Assembly (NCBI GenBank): GCA_964439935.1
Contig: CAYTPW010000003.1
Location: 62,001-126,000, forward strand
Length of the DNA stretch: 64,000 bases
Reading direction: 5' to 3'
From: JABMQW01 sp964439935
Lineage (GTDB): Bacteria > Fidelibacterota > Marinisomatia > Marinisomatales > TCS56
Made by a program: the position numbers and the translations under genes. The notes under the pieces are model-generated. The model ran no database searches and was not told the DNA's origin. It was given only the letters and a program-made list of their open reading frames with translations. The first letter of the stretch is position 1; the number at the start of each line of letters is the position of its first letter. This document shows positions 62,684-64,000 of the stretch, piece by piece.

Positions 62684-64000
62684 ATGAATAAAACTTATTA
62701 TATCGAAACATATGGCTGTCAGATGAATGTGGCCGATAGCGAGTTGATTGCCAATCTGCTGCAGCAGGAGGGATTCCGGGAAACTGATGATATTCACAGC
62801 TCGGATGCGATTTTCGTCAATACCTGTTCGGTTCGAGAACATGCCGAAGATCGGGTTCATTCCCGCCTGGGAACCTTCCGTAGCATCAAAGTGAAGAATC
62901 CGGGTGTGGTCATCGGTGTTTTAGGCTGTATGGCTCAGAGTCTGAAACATGACCTGCTGGAAAATAAATCCTATATTGATATCGTCCTGGGACCCGATTC
63001 TTATCGCCGTTTGCCGGAATTGCTGAACAGCCGGCAGGCGTCCACCAGTATTGTTGATACCAAACTGTCAAGATTCGAAGTTTATGACGGTCTATTTCCC
63101 AGCCGCCGGGAAGGTATCAATGCCTGGGTATCGATCATGCGTGGCTGTGATAAATTTTGTACTTTTTGTGTCGTTCCATTTACCCGGGGACGGGAACGGA
63201 GCCGTTCGGTGGACAGTGTTGTCACGGAAGTTCAGCAGGCGGTGGCTGATGGTTTCGTGGAAATAACGTTGTTGGGTCAGAATGTGAATTCCTACTCTCA
63301 CAATGACAAAGGTTTTACACATCTGTTGACAGCCATAGCAGCCGTACCCGGTCTGAAGCGGATCAGGTATACTTCACCGCACCCCCAGGACATGACAGAA
63401 GATCTATTATACGTTATGGCGGATCACGAAAATATCTGTAATTCCATTCACCTGCCGCTCCAGGCCGGTGCCAATCGAATCCTGAAACGCATGAACCGAA
63501 CCTACACCAGGGAGCATTTTATTGAACTGGTCGATCGGATTCGCACGATACTGCCGGATGTGGGTCTTACAACCGATATCATAGTAGGCTTTCCCGGTGA
63601 AACCGATCAGGAATTTGGACAGACCCTTGAGCTCATGGAAGGCGTAAAATTCGATTCGGCATTCACATTTAAATATTCAGCTCGCAAAGGTACCAAAGCG
63701 GCTGAATACCAGGACCAGGTTAGTCCCCAAACCAGTCAGGATCGTTTGGAAATGTTAATTAAATTACAGAAGCAGCATACTTTAGTCCGCAATCGTCGGG
63801 AAGTAGGTAAGATATCGACAGTACTGGTGGAGAAGGAGAGCAAGCGTTCGGCAGCTATGTGGGCGGGTAGAACGGATGCCAATAAATGGGTAATTTTTAA
63901 AAAAGGTGGGGCCGGGATCAAAGATTTTGTTTCAGTGGAGATTACTGCCGCGCGCGGTGTAAGTTTGCATGGACATCTAATTGGAGAAAAGCGGAAATGA
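62684..64000 (+). CDS. miaB: tRNA-2-methylthio-N6-dimethylallyladenosine synthase
   Basis: A 438-residue radical-SAM enzyme that methylthiolates i6A37 of tRNAs. The N-terminal UPF0004 domain has three cysteines (YGCQMN, NTCSVRE, LGCMAQ), the radical-SAM cluster motif is CDKFCTFC followed by VPFTRGRERSR, and a TRAM domain forms the C-terminus. The ORF is complete; its TGA is the last codon of the window. No clear Shine-Dalgarno precedes the ATG. Confidence 0.96.
   Translation: MNKTYYIETYGCQMNVADSELIANLLQQEGFRETDDIHSSDAIFVNTCSVREHAEDRVHSRLGTFRSIKVKNPGVVIGVLGCMAQSLKHDLLENKSYIDIVLGPDSYRRLPELLNSRQASTSIVDTKLSRFEVYDGLFPSRREGINAWVSIMRGCDKFCTFCVVPFTRGRERSRSVDSVVTEVQQAVADGFVEITLLGQNVNSYSHNDKGFTHLLTAIAAVPGLKRIRYTSPHPQDMTEDLLYVMADHENICNSIHLPLQAGANRILKRMNRTYTREHFIELVDRIRTILPDVGLTTDIIVGFPGETDQEFGQTLELMEGVKFDSAFTFKYSARKGTKAAEYQDQVSPQTSQDRLEMLIKLQKQHTLVRNRREVGKISTVLVEKESKRSAAMWAGRTDANKWVIFKKGGAGIKDFVSVEITAARGVSLHGHLIGEKRK

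Noticed and set aside
1..64000. CRISPR arrays, prophage or defence islands
   Set aside because: No regularly spaced repeats, no cas, integrase, capsid, restriction or toxin-antitoxin genes were seen.

Overview
The window is a gene-dense bacterial chromosome segment, mostly housekeeping, and fits the Fibrobacterota-Chlorobiota-Bacteroidota (FCB) superphylum, possibly Candidatus Marinimicrobia/Neomarinimicrobiota. The pointers are a PorU-like C25 peptidase with a C-terminal YPNPF-type sorting domain, a short (about 281 residue) primary-type sigma factor, Gram-negative envelope proteins (RND pumps, an Omp85-type patatin, a SPOR lipoprotein), and several upstream regions matching the Bacteroidota promoter pattern TTTG/TTG-N19/20-TAnnTTTG. 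Unlike typical Bacteroidota, many genes also carry clear Shine-Dalgarno sequences. The lineage is inferred from gene content; no rRNA gene lies in the window.

Layout. 1-10,135 (+): two paralogous HAE1/AcrB-type RND permeases (the first cut by the window edge) flanking a potassium-channel-like protein, then an outer-membrane barrel protein and a patatin-POTRA-barrel protein. 10,136-11,348 (-): prmA and a DUF503 gene. 11,477-12,400 (+): murQ. 12,409-18,111 (+): an accessory block of five unrelated genes of mixed base composition (SDR, membrane-anchored PQQ propeller, acyltransferase-3, SRPBCC, EamA permease with a His-rich tail). 18,296-22,301 (+): phosphohexomutase, polyprenyl synthase, phosphoglucose/phosphomannose isomerase and bifunctional nuclease. 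22,298-28,879 (-): the operon DUF177-rpmF-plsX-fabH-fabD-fabG-acpP-fabF-rnc. 28,987-33,553 (-): sucC-sucD-ndk-SPOR lipoprotein-membrane protein. 33,645-37,830 (-): a cyclic 2,3-diphosphoglycerate synthase-like NTPase, pruA and dusB. 38,049-38,285 (+): rpmB. 38,550-54,412 (-): a nearly uninterrupted dcw cluster mraZ-rsmH-ftsL-ftsI-murE-murF-mraY-murD-ftsW-murG-murC-ftsQ-ftsA-ftsZ, without murB or ddl. 54,625-59,826 (-): porU-like, maf and rodZ-like genes upstream of dcw. 60,347-64,000 (+): a coiled-coil protein, the sigma factor, an M23 peptidase and miaB.

Many dcw genes are joined by ATGA or TGATG stop/start overlaps, so several start codons were moved inward from the longest open frame. MurE carries the DNPR motif of meso-diaminopimelate-adding enzymes. 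Together with murQ, an M23 peptidase, a RodZ-like protein and an Omp85-type protein this describes a diderm rod with conventional peptidoglycan growth.

The most unusual observations are regulatory or translational: fabH has no usual start codon and appears to begin at ATC behind a well-placed GGGAG; mraZ has two TGGGT boxes with 5-base spacing directly abutting a putative -7 promoter element; and rpmB has an exact TTTG-N19-TAAATTTG. I found no CRISPR array, prophage, rRNA or tRNA gene, intact insertion sequence, or convincing wholly new multi-gene system. The accessory block at 12.4-18.1 kb is the best place to look for recent acquisition.
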